The notes under the pieces: generated by a model
What the model saw: the letters and a program-made list of their open reading frames with translations, nothing else
Database searches by the model: none
What the model was told of the DNA's origin: nothing
In this document: positions 26,506-35,344 of the stretch, piece by piece
Layout of the letters: every line of letters starts with the position of its first letter
Numbering within the stretch: position 1 is the first letter of the stretch
Assembly: GCA_964509195.1 (NCBI GenBank)
Contig: CAZDWJ010000008.1
Span: 1-64,000 of the forward strand
Length of the DNA: 64,000 bases
Direction of reading: 5' to 3'
DNA from: UBA4802 sp964509195
GTDB taxonomy: Bacteria > Spirochaetota > UBA4802 > UB4802
Made by a program: the position numbers and the translations under genes

Positions 26506-28584
26506 ATGGGGAGAGAATTACCATTACACAGGACACGAAACATTGGTATAATGGCCCATATAGATGCGGGTAAAACCACGCTGACTGAGCGCATCCTCTA
26601 TTATACCGGCAAGACCTATAAAATCGGTGAAGTACACGATGGAACTGCTGAAATGGACTGGATGATTCAGGAAAAGGAGCGTGGGATTACCATCACTGCT
26701 GCGGCCACTACTACCTATTGGAAAAATACTCGCATAAATATCATCGATACACCAGGACATGTTGATTTCACTGTTGAGGTTGAGCGGAGCCTGAGGGTGC
26801 TTGACGGAGCTATCGCCGTATTTGATGCTGTGGCAGGTGTGGAGCCGCAAAGTGAGACTGTATGGCGTCAGGCTACCCATTATAACGTTCCCCGAATTTG
26901 TTTCATCAATAAAATGGATAGGATTGGGGCTGATTTTGAAAATTGCCTTAAAATGATAAAAGAGCGCTTGTATTCAGTTCCGCTGCCACTGCAAATACCT
27001 TATGGCAGGGAAGACAGCTTCAAGGGAGTCATTGATATAGTACAGATGAAGGCTTTTGTGTGGACGGACCAGCTTGGTGAGCATTATGACGTTGTTCCCA
27101 TACCACAGGAGTATACCGATGAAGCGTTGTATTACAAGGAACACTTAATTGAGATGGTTGCTGAATACGATGAGGAAATGCTTGAAAAATATCTGGAAGG
27201 CGTTGAAATAACTGAAACAGAATTAAAACGTGCGATACGCAATGCCACGCTGAAAACTGCTCTGTTCCCTGTGTTCTGTGGTAGTGCGTTGAAGAATAAG
27301 GGTGTTCAGCCGCTGATTGATGCAGTGGTTGATTACCTGCCATCACCCAGAGATATTCCAGCTATTAAGGGACACGATGCACATCATGAAGATACACTTC
27401 TTGAACGCCATCCTGATGATAAAGAGCCCTTCTGCGGTTTGGTCTTCAAAATAGCCAGCGATCCATATGTAGGAAAGCTCTGCTATATCAGGGTGTATTC
27501 AGGGCACCTTTCGGCTGGAGATACCATCCTGAATGTAAACAAGCAAAAGAAAGAACGTATTGGCCGAATCTTACGAATGCATGCCAATGACAGAGAAGAC
27601 ATAAAAGAAATCTATACCGGAGACATTGCAGCGCTTGTAGGCTTGCGCTTTGCACAAACAGGCGATACCATCACGGCGCCTGATGCACCAATACTACTGG
27701 AAAAAATGGAATTCCCTGAGCCTGTGATAGCACGAGCTATCGAACCTAAAACCAGAGCTGACCTTGAAAAACTACATACAGTGCTGAAGCGATTGGAAGA
27801 AGAAGACCCCACCTTCTTTGTAAAGATTGATGAGGAAAGTGGCCAGACGATTATTTCCGGGATGGGTGAACTTCATTTAGAAATCATTGTTGACAGGCTG
27901 CAACGAGAGTTCAATGTGCTTGTCAATGTTGGCAAGCCACAGGTTGCCTATAAGGAAACAGTGACTGCAACAGCAAAAGCTGAGGGTGTATTTGAAAAAG
28001 AGATTGCCGGCAAAATGCAGTATGGCCATGTACTACTTGAAGTAAGTCCATGTGATAGCTCCTTTGAGTTTATGTCCAGGGTGGATTCCACGGTAGTACC
28101 AGAGCAGTGTATAAAAGCAGTGGAAATGGGCTGTCATGATGCGCTCAATTCAGGAGTGATAGCCGGTTATGAGATGACCAAGATACGAGTGGTTCTTGAG
28201 GAGGCAAAGTACAGGGAGGATGCGTCAGTTGACCATGCATACCGCATCGCAGCCACAATGGCGTTAAGGGATGCAGCACGAAAAGCAAGCCCAATGCTGC
28301 TTGAGCCTGTTATGAAACTTGAAGTTGTGGTACCTGATGAGTATATGGGCGACATAATCAATGATATTAATTCACGTCGTGGGAAAATTGAGCATATTGA
28401 TATCAGGGGCATGCTAAAGGTAGTTGATGCGTATGTACCACTTGCTGAGGCATTTGGGTATGCAACGGCAATACGCTCCTTAAGCCAGGGGAGAGCATCA
28501 CATACATTGCAGTTCAGCCACTATGAGGTTGTCCCGCAGGTGGTAATGGAAAAGGTTATTGGCAGTTACTATCGCCCTGTATAG
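26506..28584 (+). CDS. fusA: Elongation factor G
   Basis: EF-G drives mRNA-tRNA translocation with GTP. The 692-aa protein has the P-loop AHIDAGKTT at about 15-23, switch I with ERGITITAAAT, DTPGHVDF (G3) and NKMDR (G4). Domain II follows, and domain IV contains NSGVIAGYEMTKIRVVL. The C-terminal domain V contains VVPDEYMGDIINDINSRRGK. The start is ATG 26506; an in-frame TTG lies three codons upstream and the Shine-Dalgarno is weak. Spirochaetes are known to carry two diverged EF-G paralogues (spdEFG1/2). Location beside rpsL-rpsG suggests this is the translocase copy, but I cannot prove which type it is. Confidence 0.93.
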   Translation: MGRELPLHRTRNIGIMAHIDAGKTTLTERILYYTGKTYKIGEVHDGTAEMDWMIQEKERGITITAAATTTYWKNTRINIIDTPGHVDFTVEVERSLRVLDGAIAVFDAVAGVEPQSETVWRQATHYNVPRICFINKMDRIGADFENCLKMIKERLYSVPLPLQIPYGREDSFKGVIDIVQMKAFVWTDQLGEHYDVVPIPQEYTDEALYYKEHLIEMVAEYDEEMLEKYLEGVEITETELKRAIRNATLKTALFPVFCGSALKNKGVQPLIDAVVDYLPSPRDIPAIKGHDAHHEDTLLERHPDDKEPFCGLVFKIASDPYVGKLCYIRVYSGHLSAGDTILNVNKQKKERIGRILRMHANDREDIKEIYTGDIAALVGLRFAQTGDTITAPDAPILLEKMEFPEPVIARAIEPKTRADLEKLHTVLKRLEEEDPTFFVKIDEESGQTIISGMGELHLEIIVDRLQREFNVLVNVGKPQVAYKETVTATAKAEGVFEKEIAGKMQYGHVLLEVSPCDSSFEFMSRVDSTVVPEQCIKAVEMGCHDALNSGVIAGYEMTKIRVVLEEAKYREDASVDHAYRIAATMALRDAARKASPMLLEPVMKLEVVVPDEYMGDIINDINSRRGKIEHIDIRGMLKVVDAYVPLAEAFGYATAIRSLSQGRASHTLQFSHYEVVPQVVMEKVIGSYYRPV

Positions 28585-28662
28585 TATGCTTTAACGTGAA
28601 AAAATTAATTTTAATTTTTATAAAAAAATATTTGATATTTTATAAATTACGCAATAAATTAG

Positions 28663-28691
28663 TTGACAGATAAAGCATATATTTTTTTAAT
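28663..28691 (+). promoter_or_regulatory. Candidate tuf promoter
   Basis: A perfect TTGACA (28663-28668) is followed by 17 bp and TTTAAT (28686-28691). The implied start near 28698 lies in the first arm of the hairpin at 28694-28742, giving a 5' leader of about 170 bases before tuf. Confidence 0.55.
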
Positions 28692-28693
28692 TC

Positions 28694-28742
28694 ACACACT
28701 TCCACCGTTATGTACTAAAATAGATGATGTGGAAGTTTGTGT
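28694..28742 (+). promoter_or_regulatory. Hairpin in the tuf 5' leader
   Basis: ACACACTTCCAC (28694-28705) pairs with GTGGAAGTTTGTGT (28729-28742) with one mismatch, around a 23-base loop. It overlaps the predicted transcription start of tuf and could be an operator or a leader structure. No gene lies in 28585-28870. Confidence 0.45.
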
Positions 28743-28870
28743 TATCTAAATGTAATACTTTCTAACGATCATAGAGTGATAAAATCTATTAGTTTTGTGT
28801 TAGGTTTCTGTGGTAGTGCTGTATTTGTGTGATATACTGAAATTTATTATTTTTATAAAGGAGATAACAA

Positions 28871-30085
28871 ATGGCAAAGGCAAAATTTGAACGAACTAAA
28901 CCGCATGTCAATGTTGGGACGATCGGTCATATTGACCATGGTAAAACAACATTAACATCTGCAATTACAAAGGTTCTTACCGCTGCATATGGTGGCAATA
29001 ATAAACCTATTGAATTTGACCAGATAGATAATGCTCCAGAAGAAAAAGCACGTGGTATAACGATTGCTACTTCACATCAGGAATATGAAACACCAAACCG
29101 GCATTATGCACATGTTGACTGCCCTGGCCATGCTGACTATATCAAAAACATGATTACCGGTGCTGCTCAGATGGATGCTGCAATTCTTGTTGTTGCAGCA
29201 ACTGATGGTCCAATGCCTCAGACAAAAGAGCACGTTCTTTTGGCCCGCCAGGTTAACGTTCCTTATATTATTGTTTTCTTGAATAAAGTTGACATGCTTG
29301 ATCCGGCTGACAGAGATGAGCTTGTTGAACTTGTTGAAATGGAAATCAGAGACCTGCTCAATAAATATGAATTCCCTGGTGATACAATACCAATTATTCC
29401 TGGTTCTGCATTGAAAGCAATGCAGTGTGGCTGTGGGAAGAAGGAATGCGAAGCATGTGGACCAATCCTGAAATTGGCTGAAACACTGGATGCCTATATA
29501 CCTGAGCCAAAACGTGACAGGGATAAACCATTCCTTATGCCTATTGAAGACGTATTTTCAATTACCGGCCGTGGTACTGTTGTTACAGGGAGAATTGAGC
29601 GTGGTATTGTAAGGACTGGTGATGAAGTTGAGATAGTAGGTTTTGGCGAAACCAAAAAGACTGTTGTAACCGGTGTTGAAATGTTTAGAAAGATTCTTGA
29701 TGAAGGTATTGCAGGTGACAACGTTGGATGCTTACTACGTGGTACTGGCAAGGATGAAGTTGAGAGAGGTCAGGTATTAGCAAAACCAGGTTCAATTACG
29801 CCACATAAGAAATTTGAAGCTGAAGTGTACGTATTGTCAAAAGAAGAAGGTGGGCGTCATACTCCTTTCTTCAGCAACTATCGTCCTCAGTTTTATTTTA
29901 GAACAACTGATGTTACTGGCATTATACAGTTGCCTGAAGGTGTAGAAATGGTTATGCCAGGTGACAATATTAAGATGACTGTTGAGCTTATCACTCCTGT
30001 TGCAATGGAAGAAACGCTCAGGTTTGCTATCCGCGAGGGTGGAAGAACTGTGGGTGCTGGTGTTGTTTCTAAAATATTAGAATAG
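28871..30085 (+). CDS. tuf: Elongation factor Tu, with a four-cysteine motif
   Basis: EF-Tu delivers aminoacyl-tRNA to the ribosome. The 404-aa protein has GHIDHGKTT (P-loop), RGITIATSH (switch I), DCPGHADY and NKVDM. Domains II and III follow (TGRGTVVTGRIERG; FFSNYRPQFYFRTTDVTG). Domain I ends with an unusual loop, MQCGCGKKECEACG, placing cysteines at 186, 188, 193 and 196. E. coli has a short acidic loop with no cysteines there. This looks like a small metal-binding knuckle inserted between the G5 SALKA motif and the domain I/II linker. AAGGAG precedes the ATG. It has its own promoter and a downstream hairpin. Confidence 0.97.
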   Translation: MAKAKFERTKPHVNVGTIGHIDHGKTTLTSAITKVLTAAYGGNNKPIEFDQIDNAPEEKARGITIATSHQEYETPNRHYAHVDCPGHADYIKNMITGAAQMDAAILVVAATDGPMPQTKEHVLLARQVNVPYIIVFLNKVDMLDPADRDELVELVEMEIRDLLNKYEFPGDTIPIIPGSALKAMQCGCGKKECEACGPILKLAETLDAYIPEPKRDRDKPFLMPIEDVFSITGRGTVVTGRIERGIVRTGDEVEIVGFGETKKTVVTGVEMFRKILDEGIAGDNVGCLLRGTGKDEVERGQVLAKPGSITPHKKFEAEVYVLSKEEGGRHTPFFSNYRPQFYFRTTDVTGIIQLPEGVEMVMPGDNIKMTVELITPVAMEETLRFAIREGGRTVGAGVVSKILE

Positions 30086-30117
30086 TCAATATTGGTTTGT
30101 ACATAAGCATTTATGAT

Positions 30118-30152
30118 AGTTGTCAGGCTGGTGTGATATCAACCTGACAACT
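30118..30152 (+). terminator. Terminator-like hairpin after tuf
   Basis: AGTTGTCAGG (30118-30127) pairs perfectly with CCTGACAACT (30143-30152). TGGT/ATCA pairs extend the stem inside after one mismatch. Only a weak ATTTA follows, so termination may be partial. An orphan TTGACA lies at 30181-30186 and TATAAT at 30223-30228, but they are too far apart to form one promoter. Confidence 0.6.
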
Positions 30153-30260
30153 ATTTACGATATAACTAAAAAACTATCCATTGACAAGATTGTAAATATA
30201 CGATCTGGTGGTGGATGTTTAGTATAATTTGATATATTTGGATGAAAGAAGGGTATAACA

Positions 30261-30578
30261 GTGGCAAAGCTTACGGGACAACGAATTAGGGTAAAACTGA
30301 GATCATTTGATCCATATTTATTAGATCAATCGGCAGCTAAAATAGTTGCGACAACTAACAGGAGTGGTGCAAAAGTGGCTGGTCCAATACCGTTACCAAC
30401 GCGTATTGAAAAATTCTGCGTTTTGCGGTCCCCTCATGTTAACAAAAAGTCGCGTGAGCAGTTTGAAATACGAACTCATAAGCGTTTGATCGATATTATC
30501 GATCCCAACTCAGATACAGTTGAAGCGCTTATGAAGCTGGAATTACCTGCTGGTGTTTCTGTAGATATAAAATCATAA
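30261..30578 (+). CDS. rpsJ: 30S ribosomal protein S10
   Basis: S10 is a 30S head protein and also the NusE antitermination factor. The 105-aa protein has RIRVKLRSFDPYLLDQSAAKI at the start, GPIPLPTRIEKFCVLRSPHVNKKSREQFE in the loop region, and LPAGVSVDI at the end. The start is GTG 30261, supported by AAGAAGGG at 30247-30254. It opens the S10 operon; an 83-bp gap follows before rplC. Confidence 0.97.
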   Translation: MAKLTGQRIRVKLRSFDPYLLDQSAAKIVATTNRSGAKVAGPIPLPTRIEKFCVLRSPHVNKKSREQFEIRTHKRLIDIIDPNSDTVEALMKLELPAGVSVDIKS

Positions 30579-30661
30579 TAACTTCATCTTGTATGGAAGT
30601 GTGTTAGATAGCTCTTGGTAAAGAGTGTGATAGTCTTATAATCGATGCATGGGATAGGAAA

Positions 30662-31279
30662 ATGAAAAAGGCGTTAATAGGCAGAAAAATAGGGATGAGT
30701 CAAATGTTTTTGGACGATGGCACTGTGGTTCCCGTTACCGTGTGTGAGCTTGGTCCGTGCGTTGTGGTACAGAAGAAAACAGTTGAGAAAGACGGATATA
30801 ATGCATTAAAATTAGGATTTGGAGAAACAAAAGCTCATCGTCTGACAAAACCAATATTAGAAGATCTGAAGAAGAGAAATCTTCCTTTACTGAAAGTATT
30901 CAAGGAAGTTGAAAATTTTGATGAAAATCTTCAGGAAGGAAGTGTCATAACCTGTGAGATATTCTCTGAAAACCAGGTGGTGGATGTTACTGGTGTTTCC
31001 AAAGGGAAAGGGTTTGCTGGCGTTATTAAAAGGCATGGATTCCATGGTGGTAGAGAAACTCATGGCTCAAATTTTCACAGAGCGCCAGGCTCCATAGGTG
31101 CAAATACATTTCCTGCTGAGGTATGGAAAGGGAAAAGATTACCGGGAAGGCATGGTGGAAAAACTGTAACGGTAAAAAACCTGAAGATAGTTAAGATAAT
31201 AAAGGATAGGAATCTGGTATTGATATCTGGTGCTATTCCTGGTACCGTTAATTCAATTATTACAGTACAAAGCAAATAG
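30662..31279 (+). CDS. rplC: 50S ribosomal protein L3
   Basis: L3 initiates 50S assembly near the peptidyl transferase centre. The 205-aa protein opens ALIGRKIGMSQMFLDDGTVVP. It contains the conserved central loop GKGFAGVIKRHGFHGG, including the glutamine-free GGRETHGS stretch, and ends GAIPGTVNSIITVQSK. Length is normal. It is followed by rplD after 11 bp in standard S10 order. Confidence 0.97.
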   Translation: MKKALIGRKIGMSQMFLDDGTVVPVTVCELGPCVVVQKKTVEKDGYNALKLGFGETKAHRLTKPILEDLKKRNLPLLKVFKEVENFDENLQEGSVITCEIFSENQVVDVTGVSKGKGFAGVIKRHGFHGGRETHGSNFHRAPGSIGANTFPAEVWKGKRLPGRHGGKTVTVKNLKIVKIIKDRNLVLISGAIPGTVNSIITVQSK

Positions 31280-31290
31280 GCAGGGTTATT

Positions 31291-31917
31291 ATGGTTGTTG
31301 ATGTCTACACAGTTGAAGGAAAAGTCAAAGGGCAAATTGAATTGAATGAAACCATCTTTAATGCAAAGATTAATGATGTGCTGATATATGAATTAATAAA
31401 GGCTGCAAATGCAAATTTGCGTCAGGGAACTCATGCTACCAAAGAGCGGTCTTTAGTATCAGGCGGCGGCGCAAAGCCATGGAGGCAAAAGGGAACAGGA
31501 AGGGCACGTCAGGGATCTATTCGTGCTCCGCAGTGGAAAGGTGGCGGAACGGTATTTGGACCGCATCCCCGTGATTATCGAATTGAGTTGCCCAAAGGTA
31601 TTAAGCAGGAAGCGTATCGTTCATTGTTATCATTAAAATTTAAGGAAGGCGCAATTAAAGTTGTTGAAGATTTTAAGGTGACTAACGGGAAGACAAAGGA
31701 AATAGCTTCTATAGCCAAAAAGCTTAATGTCTCAAAAGGTGTACTCATTACTGATAGTGAAGATACATTGCTTAAACGGGCTATACGGAATATTCCATGG
31801 TTTGTATATAATAACGTGAAGCGGTTATCCAGCAGGGATATATTCTATACTAAGACAGTCCTCATAACTGAAAGCGCTGCAAAAATTATTAATTCGAAGT
31901 ATGCAAAAGGTGAGTAA
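31291..31917 (+). CDS. rplD: 50S ribosomal protein L4
   Basis: L4 lines the exit tunnel and, in some bacteria, represses the S10 operon. The 208-aa protein has the tunnel loop with RQGTHATKERSLVSGGGAKPWRQKGTGRARQG-type sequence at about 46-80, followed by PQWKGGGTVFGP. It ends 2 bp before rplW, so the two genes are coupled. No S10-leader structure comparable to E. coli was evident before rpsJ. Confidence 0.97.
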   Translation: MVVDVYTVEGKVKGQIELNETIFNAKINDVLIYELIKAANANLRQGTHATKERSLVSGGGAKPWRQKGTGRARQGSIRAPQWKGGGTVFGPHPRDYRIELPKGIKQEAYRSLLSLKFKEGAIKVVEDFKVTNGKTKEIASIAKKLNVSKGVLITDSEDTLLKRAIRNIPWFVYNNVKRLSSRDIFYTKTVLITESAAKIINSKYAKGE

Positions 31918-31919
31918 TT

Positions 31920-32204
31920 ATGGATGTTAATGATATCATCATACGCCCTGTGATCACAGAAAAGGCAACTGAGCTTGCAAAACAAAATAAGTATGTGTTC
32001 AGAGTGCATAAGAAAGCAAATAAGGATATGATACAGAAAGCTATTCGCAGTATATTTGGTGTCACTCCGGAAAAAGTAAATGTCATGATTGTACGTGGCA
32101 AACGCAAAAGAGTACGGTATAATTACGGCTATACACCATCATGGAAGAAGGCGATAGTTACGTTAAAAGAAGGCGATAAAATAGAAGTTTTTGAATCAAA
32201 ATAG
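31920..32204 (+). CDS. rplW: 50S ribosomal protein L23
   Basis: L23 sits at the tunnel exit and docks trigger factor and SRP. The 94-aa protein starts with DVNDIIIRPVITEKATELAKQNKYVF and contains GKRKRVRYNYGYTPSWKKAIVTLKEG. Both are standard L23 features. It lies between rplD (2 bp) and rplB (39 bp). Confidence 0.97.
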   Translation: MDVNDIIIRPVITEKATELAKQNKYVFRVHKKANKDMIQKAIRSIFGVTPEKVNVMIVRGKRKRVRYNYGYTPSWKKAIVTLKEGDKIEVFESK

Positions 32205-32243
32205 GAAATATTTTACTATTAAGAAGCAATAAAGGAAACGACA

Positions 32244-33068
32244 ATGGGTTTGAAAAAGTACAGGCCATTAACACCAACACTACGATATCAGACAGTACTT
32301 GATTTCAGTGAAATTACTACAGATGAACCGTTGAAGTCACTTACAAAAGGTAAGAAGAGCTATGCAGGTAGAGGCTTCAAGGGGCAAATTTCGGTCAGAA
32401 GAAAAGGTGGTGGGCATAAGCGCCGTTACAGAATTATTGATTTCAAGCGCAATAAATATAATATTGAAGGTAAAGTAGCTTCAATAGAGTATGATCCTAA
32501 CAGAAGTGCAAATATTGCGCTGGTAGTATATAAAGACGGTGAGAAGCGATATATCGTTGCTCCTGATTCAGTTAAGGTTGGTGATACAATAATTTCCGGT
32601 GAAAATGTTGAGGTTAAACCAGGCAATGCAATGCCTTTAAAAAATATACCTGATGGTACCAATATTTACAATATTGAATTGCATAAAGGCAAAGGTGGGC
32701 AGCTGGTGCGATCCGCTGGAGCCAGTGCAGTTATCACTGCAAAGGAAGGTGATTACTGCCTTATTAAATTACCCTCAGGTGAAATCAGGAAAATTTACTG
32801 TGAATGTTTTGCAACTATTGGTGAGGTAAGTAACAAAGACCATATCAATGTGGACATTGGCAAAGCAGGAAGAAGCCGTTGGTTAGGCAAAAGGCCAAAG
32901 GTAAGAGGTGTTGCAATGAATCCGGTTGATCATCCACTTGGTGGTGGTGAAGGAAAGTCATCCGGTGGACGGCACCCCTGTTCTCCAACTGGGAAACCTA
33001 CTAAAGGGTATAAGACCAGAAAGAAGAAGAAATACAGTGACAAAATGATTATTAAACGAAGGAAGTAA
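32244..33068 (+). CDS. rplB: 50S ribosomal protein L2
   Basis: L2 is needed for subunit joining and peptidyl transferase activity. The 274-aa protein has the OB-like domain (GRGFKGQISVRRKGGGHKRRYR near residues 44-65) and an SH3-like domain. The highly conserved C-terminal VRGVAMNPVDHPLGGGEGKSSGGRHPCSP includes the functional histidine of NPVDHP. Length is standard. rpsS follows after 5 bp. Confidence 0.98.
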   Translation: MGLKKYRPLTPTLRYQTVLDFSEITTDEPLKSLTKGKKSYAGRGFKGQISVRRKGGGHKRRYRIIDFKRNKYNIEGKVASIEYDPNRSANIALVVYKDGEKRYIVAPDSVKVGDTIISGENVEVKPGNAMPLKNIPDGTNIYNIELHKGKGGQLVRSAGASAVITAKEGDYCLIKLPSGEIRKIYCECFATIGEVSNKDHINVDIGKAGRSRWLGKRPKVRGVAMNPVDHPLGGGEGKSSGGRHPCSPTGKPTKGYKTRKKKKYSDKMIIKRRK

Positions 33069-33073
33069 TTGCT

Positions 33074-33361
33074 ATGGCTCGTTCATTGAAAAAAGGACCG
33101 TATGTTGATATAAAATTGTTTAAAAAGATTGAGGAAATGAACTCAACAAACACCAAGAAGGCTATAAAAACATGGTCACGAAGGTCTACAATATTTCCTG
33201 AGATGATTGGCCATACCATTATGGTGCACAATGGAAAAAATTTTATTCCAGTCTATGTGACTGAAAATATGGTTGGACATAAATTGGGTGAATTTGCACC
33301 CACCAGGACATTCAGGGGCCATGCAGGCAAAGATGATAAGGTAGCAAAGAGGGGCAAATAA
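33074..33361 (+). CDS. rpsS: 30S ribosomal protein S19
   Basis: S19 lies in the 30S head next to S13. The 95-aa protein has the signature ARSLKKGPYVDIKLFKKI at the start, KTWSRRSTIFPEMIGHTIMVHNGK in the core and GEFAPTRTFRGHAG near the end. rplV begins on the next base after its stop, so translation is coupled. Confidence 0.97.
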   Translation: MARSLKKGPYVDIKLFKKIEEMNSTNTKKAIKTWSRRSTIFPEMIGHTIMVHNGKNFIPVYVTENMVGHKLGEFAPTRTFRGHAGKDDKVAKRGK

Positions 33362-33700
33362 ATGGAAACAAGGGCATTATCACGATATAACAGGATATCC
33401 GCCACCAAAGCACGATTGGTGGCCAATGAGATACGGGGTTTCTCTTTTCCTGAAGCTATTGATATTTTGAAAGCAATACCCCGTAAGGCATCTAAAATAA
33501 TAATGAAAACTCTGTATTCGGCAGCTGCTAATGCCAAATATACTAATCCTGAAGTGCGTGAAAATAATTTATATATCAAAAAGATTGTAGTAGATGAAGG
33601 CCCAACAATGAAACGGTTCAGACCTCGTGCACGTGGAAGGGCATCACGCATACGCAAAAGAACCAGTACAATTGAAATAATTTTATCTGATGAAAATTAA
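33362..33700 (+). CDS. rplV: 50S ribosomal protein L22
   Basis: L22 lines the exit tunnel; its hairpin is a macrolide-contact site. The 112-aa protein contains SATKARLVANEIRGFSFPEA near the start and the extended hairpin with PTMKRFRPRARGRASRIRKRTSTIEI. The sequence is that of a normal L22 without obvious insertions in the loop. It starts directly after rpsS and precedes rpsC by 18 bp. Confidence 0.97.
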   Translation: METRALSRYNRISATKARLVANEIRGFSFPEAIDILKAIPRKASKIIMKTLYSAAANAKYTNPEVRENNLYIKKIVVDEGPTMKRFRPRARGRASRIRKRTSTIEIILSDEN

Positions 33701-33718
33701 TCAGTAAAAGGTGTAATA

Positions 33719-34399
33719 ATGGGACAGAAAGTAAATCCAGTAGGACTGAGAGTAGGAATTATCCGAACATGGGATTCGGTTTGGTTTGCCGAAAAAGATG
33801 AATATCGGAAAAATCTCCATGAAGATATTCAGATACGCAAGTATATAATGAATAAATTCAAAACTGCAGGAATTGCAAAGGTTGGTATTGAGAGGTTTCC
33901 TGACAGAATTAATGTGTATATCCATACTGCAAGGCCAGGGTTGCTTATAGGTCGCAAAGGTGTTGATATAGAAAATTTGAAAGAAGAATTACAGAAGAAA
34001 GTTCAGAAAAATGTAAATATATATGTTCAGGAAGTTAAAAAACCTGAACGGGTTGCAAAACTGGTGGCTGAGCAGATTGCTTCGCAGATTGAAAACCGTT
34101 TTCCTTACCGTAGAGCCATAAAGCAGGCCATAACAGCAGCAATGCGAAGCGGTGCATTAGGTATTAAGGTTAATATTTCGGGAAGATTAAATGGCGCTGA
34201 AATGGCAAGGGATGAGTCCTATAAGGAAGGAAGAATTCCACTGCATACGCTACGGGCAGATATTGATTATGGTTTGGCTGAAGCCCTGACAACTTTTGGG
34301 CTTATAGGAGTAAAGGTCTGGATATATAATGGCGATGTTCTCTCCAATGCTGAGGAGCAGGAAGAGGAAAAATTTGCATTACGGAAAAAATCACGATAA
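33719..34399 (+). CDS. rpsC: 30S ribosomal protein S3
   Basis: S3 forms part of the mRNA entry channel. The 226-aa protein begins GQKVNPVGLRVGIIRTWDS and has the KH domain with RPGLLIGRKGVDIENLKEEL. The C-terminal domain contains SGRLNGAEMARDESYKEGRIPLHTLRADIDYG. The C-terminal tail is short and acidic/basic. Order and spacing are standard for the S10 operon. Confidence 0.98.
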   Translation: MGQKVNPVGLRVGIIRTWDSVWFAEKDEYRKNLHEDIQIRKYIMNKFKTAGIAKVGIERFPDRINVYIHTARPGLLIGRKGVDIENLKEELQKKVQKNVNIYVQEVKKPERVAKLVAEQIASQIENRFPYRRAIKQAITAAMRSGALGIKVNISGRLNGAEMARDESYKEGRIPLHTLRADIDYGLAEALTTFGLIGVKVWIYNGDVLSNAEEQEEEKFALRKKSR

Positions 34400-34419
34400 T
34401 TGGATAAAGGTGCACGACT

Positions 34420-34836
34420 ATGTTAATGCCCAACAGAACAAGGTATAGAAAAGTACACCGTGGACGGATGAAGGGGAAAGCACTACGAGGTTCCACTATC
34501 CATTTTGGCGAGTATGCATTAAAATCAATTGAATGTGGTGAAATAAATTCACGACAAATTGAAGCAGCTCGTATTGCAATCAGCCGTAAGGTTAAGCGTG
34601 GTGGAAAACTGTGGATAAGGATTTTCCCAGACAGGCCTTTTACCAAAAAACCAGCCGAAACCCGAATGGGTAAAGGAAAAGGTAATCCTGAAGGTTTTGT
34701 AGCTCGTATAAAGCCAGGAAGAATATTATTTGAACTGGCTGGTATTGATGATGCTATTGCACGTGAGGCATTATCGTTGGCTGCACATAAACTGCCTGTG
34801 AAAACCAAGATAATTTCAATACACGATAATAATTAG
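34420..34836 (+). CDS. rplP: 50S ribosomal protein L16
   Basis: L16 positions the A-site tRNA and is essential late in 50S assembly. The 138-aa protein starts MLMPNRTRYRKVHRGRMKG. It contains KRGGKLWIRIFPDRPFTKKPAETRMGKGKGNPEGFVARIKPG, where the conserved arginine (the site of hydroxylation in some bacteria) lies in the ETRMGKGKG loop. rpmC follows after 15 bp. Confidence 0.97.
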   Translation: MLMPNRTRYRKVHRGRMKGKALRGSTIHFGEYALKSIECGEINSRQIEAARIAISRKVKRGGKLWIRIFPDRPFTKKPAETRMGKGKGNPEGFVARIKPGRILFELAGIDDAIAREALSLAAHKLPVKTKIISIHDNN

Positions 34837-34851
34837 TTCTGGAGTTGTTCA

Positions 34852-35061
34852 ATGAAGGGTAAATTAGACGAATTAACAATAGATGAGTTAAAGAGAAGTT
34901 TACAGGAAGCAAAAGAAGAACTGCGCAAAGAGCGATTCAAAAGGACAGTAAGCCGGGTTGAAAATCCAAAAAAGGCAATGCAGCTTAAAAAGCAGGTTGC
35001 TAGAATTTTGACGTTACTAAGGGAATATGAATTAGGCATAAGGACATTACGAAGTAAATAA
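34852..35061 (+). CDS. rpmC: 50S ribosomal protein L29
   Basis: L29 is a small helical hairpin at the tunnel exit beside L23. The 69-aa protein has KGKLDELTIDELKRSLQEAKEEL in the first helix. The second helix starts with the conserved NPKKAMQLKKQVARILTLLREYEL. The size is normal. It lies between rplP and rpsQ in standard order. Confidence 0.95.
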   Translation: MKGKLDELTIDELKRSLQEAKEELRKERFKRTVSRVENPKKAMQLKKQVARILTLLREYELGIRTLRSK

Positions 35062-35079
35062 TTGTGGTGGTAGATAGTT

Positions 35080-35334
35080 ATGGAAGGCAAAAACCGAAAA
35101 CAAATCGTTGGTAAAGTAATAAGCAATAAAATGGATAAAACGATCGTTGTTGAGATTGAACGGATGATGATGCATCCAAAATACCAAAAGTTTGTGCGTA
35201 AGACCAAGAAAGTTAAAAGCCATGATGAACGCAATGAATGTTCTATTGGTGATGTTGTTCTTATAGAAGAGACAAGGCCTTTGTCAAAAGAAAAGCGTTA
35301 CCGCTTGGTGAAGATAGTTGAAAAGGTAAAATAG
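35080..35334 (+). CDS. rpsQ: 30S ribosomal protein S17
   Basis: S17 is a primary 16S rRNA-binding protein with an OB fold. The 84-aa protein shows RKQIVGKVISNKMDKTIVVEIERMMMHPKYQKFVRKTKKVKSHDE and ends with TRPLSKEKRYRLVKIVEK. All are standard S17 motifs. It is separated from rplN by 10 bp. Confidence 0.97.
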   Translation: MEGKNRKQIVGKVISNKMDKTIVVEIERMMMHPKYQKFVRKTKKVKSHDERNECSIGDVVLIEETRPLSKEKRYRLVKIVEKVK

Positions 35335-35344
35335 GGTTACTGCT

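Noticed and set aside
30181..30228. TTGACA and TATAAT as one rpsJ promoter
   Set aside because: The two hexamers are 36 bp apart, too far for one promoter, so I list them only as orphans.
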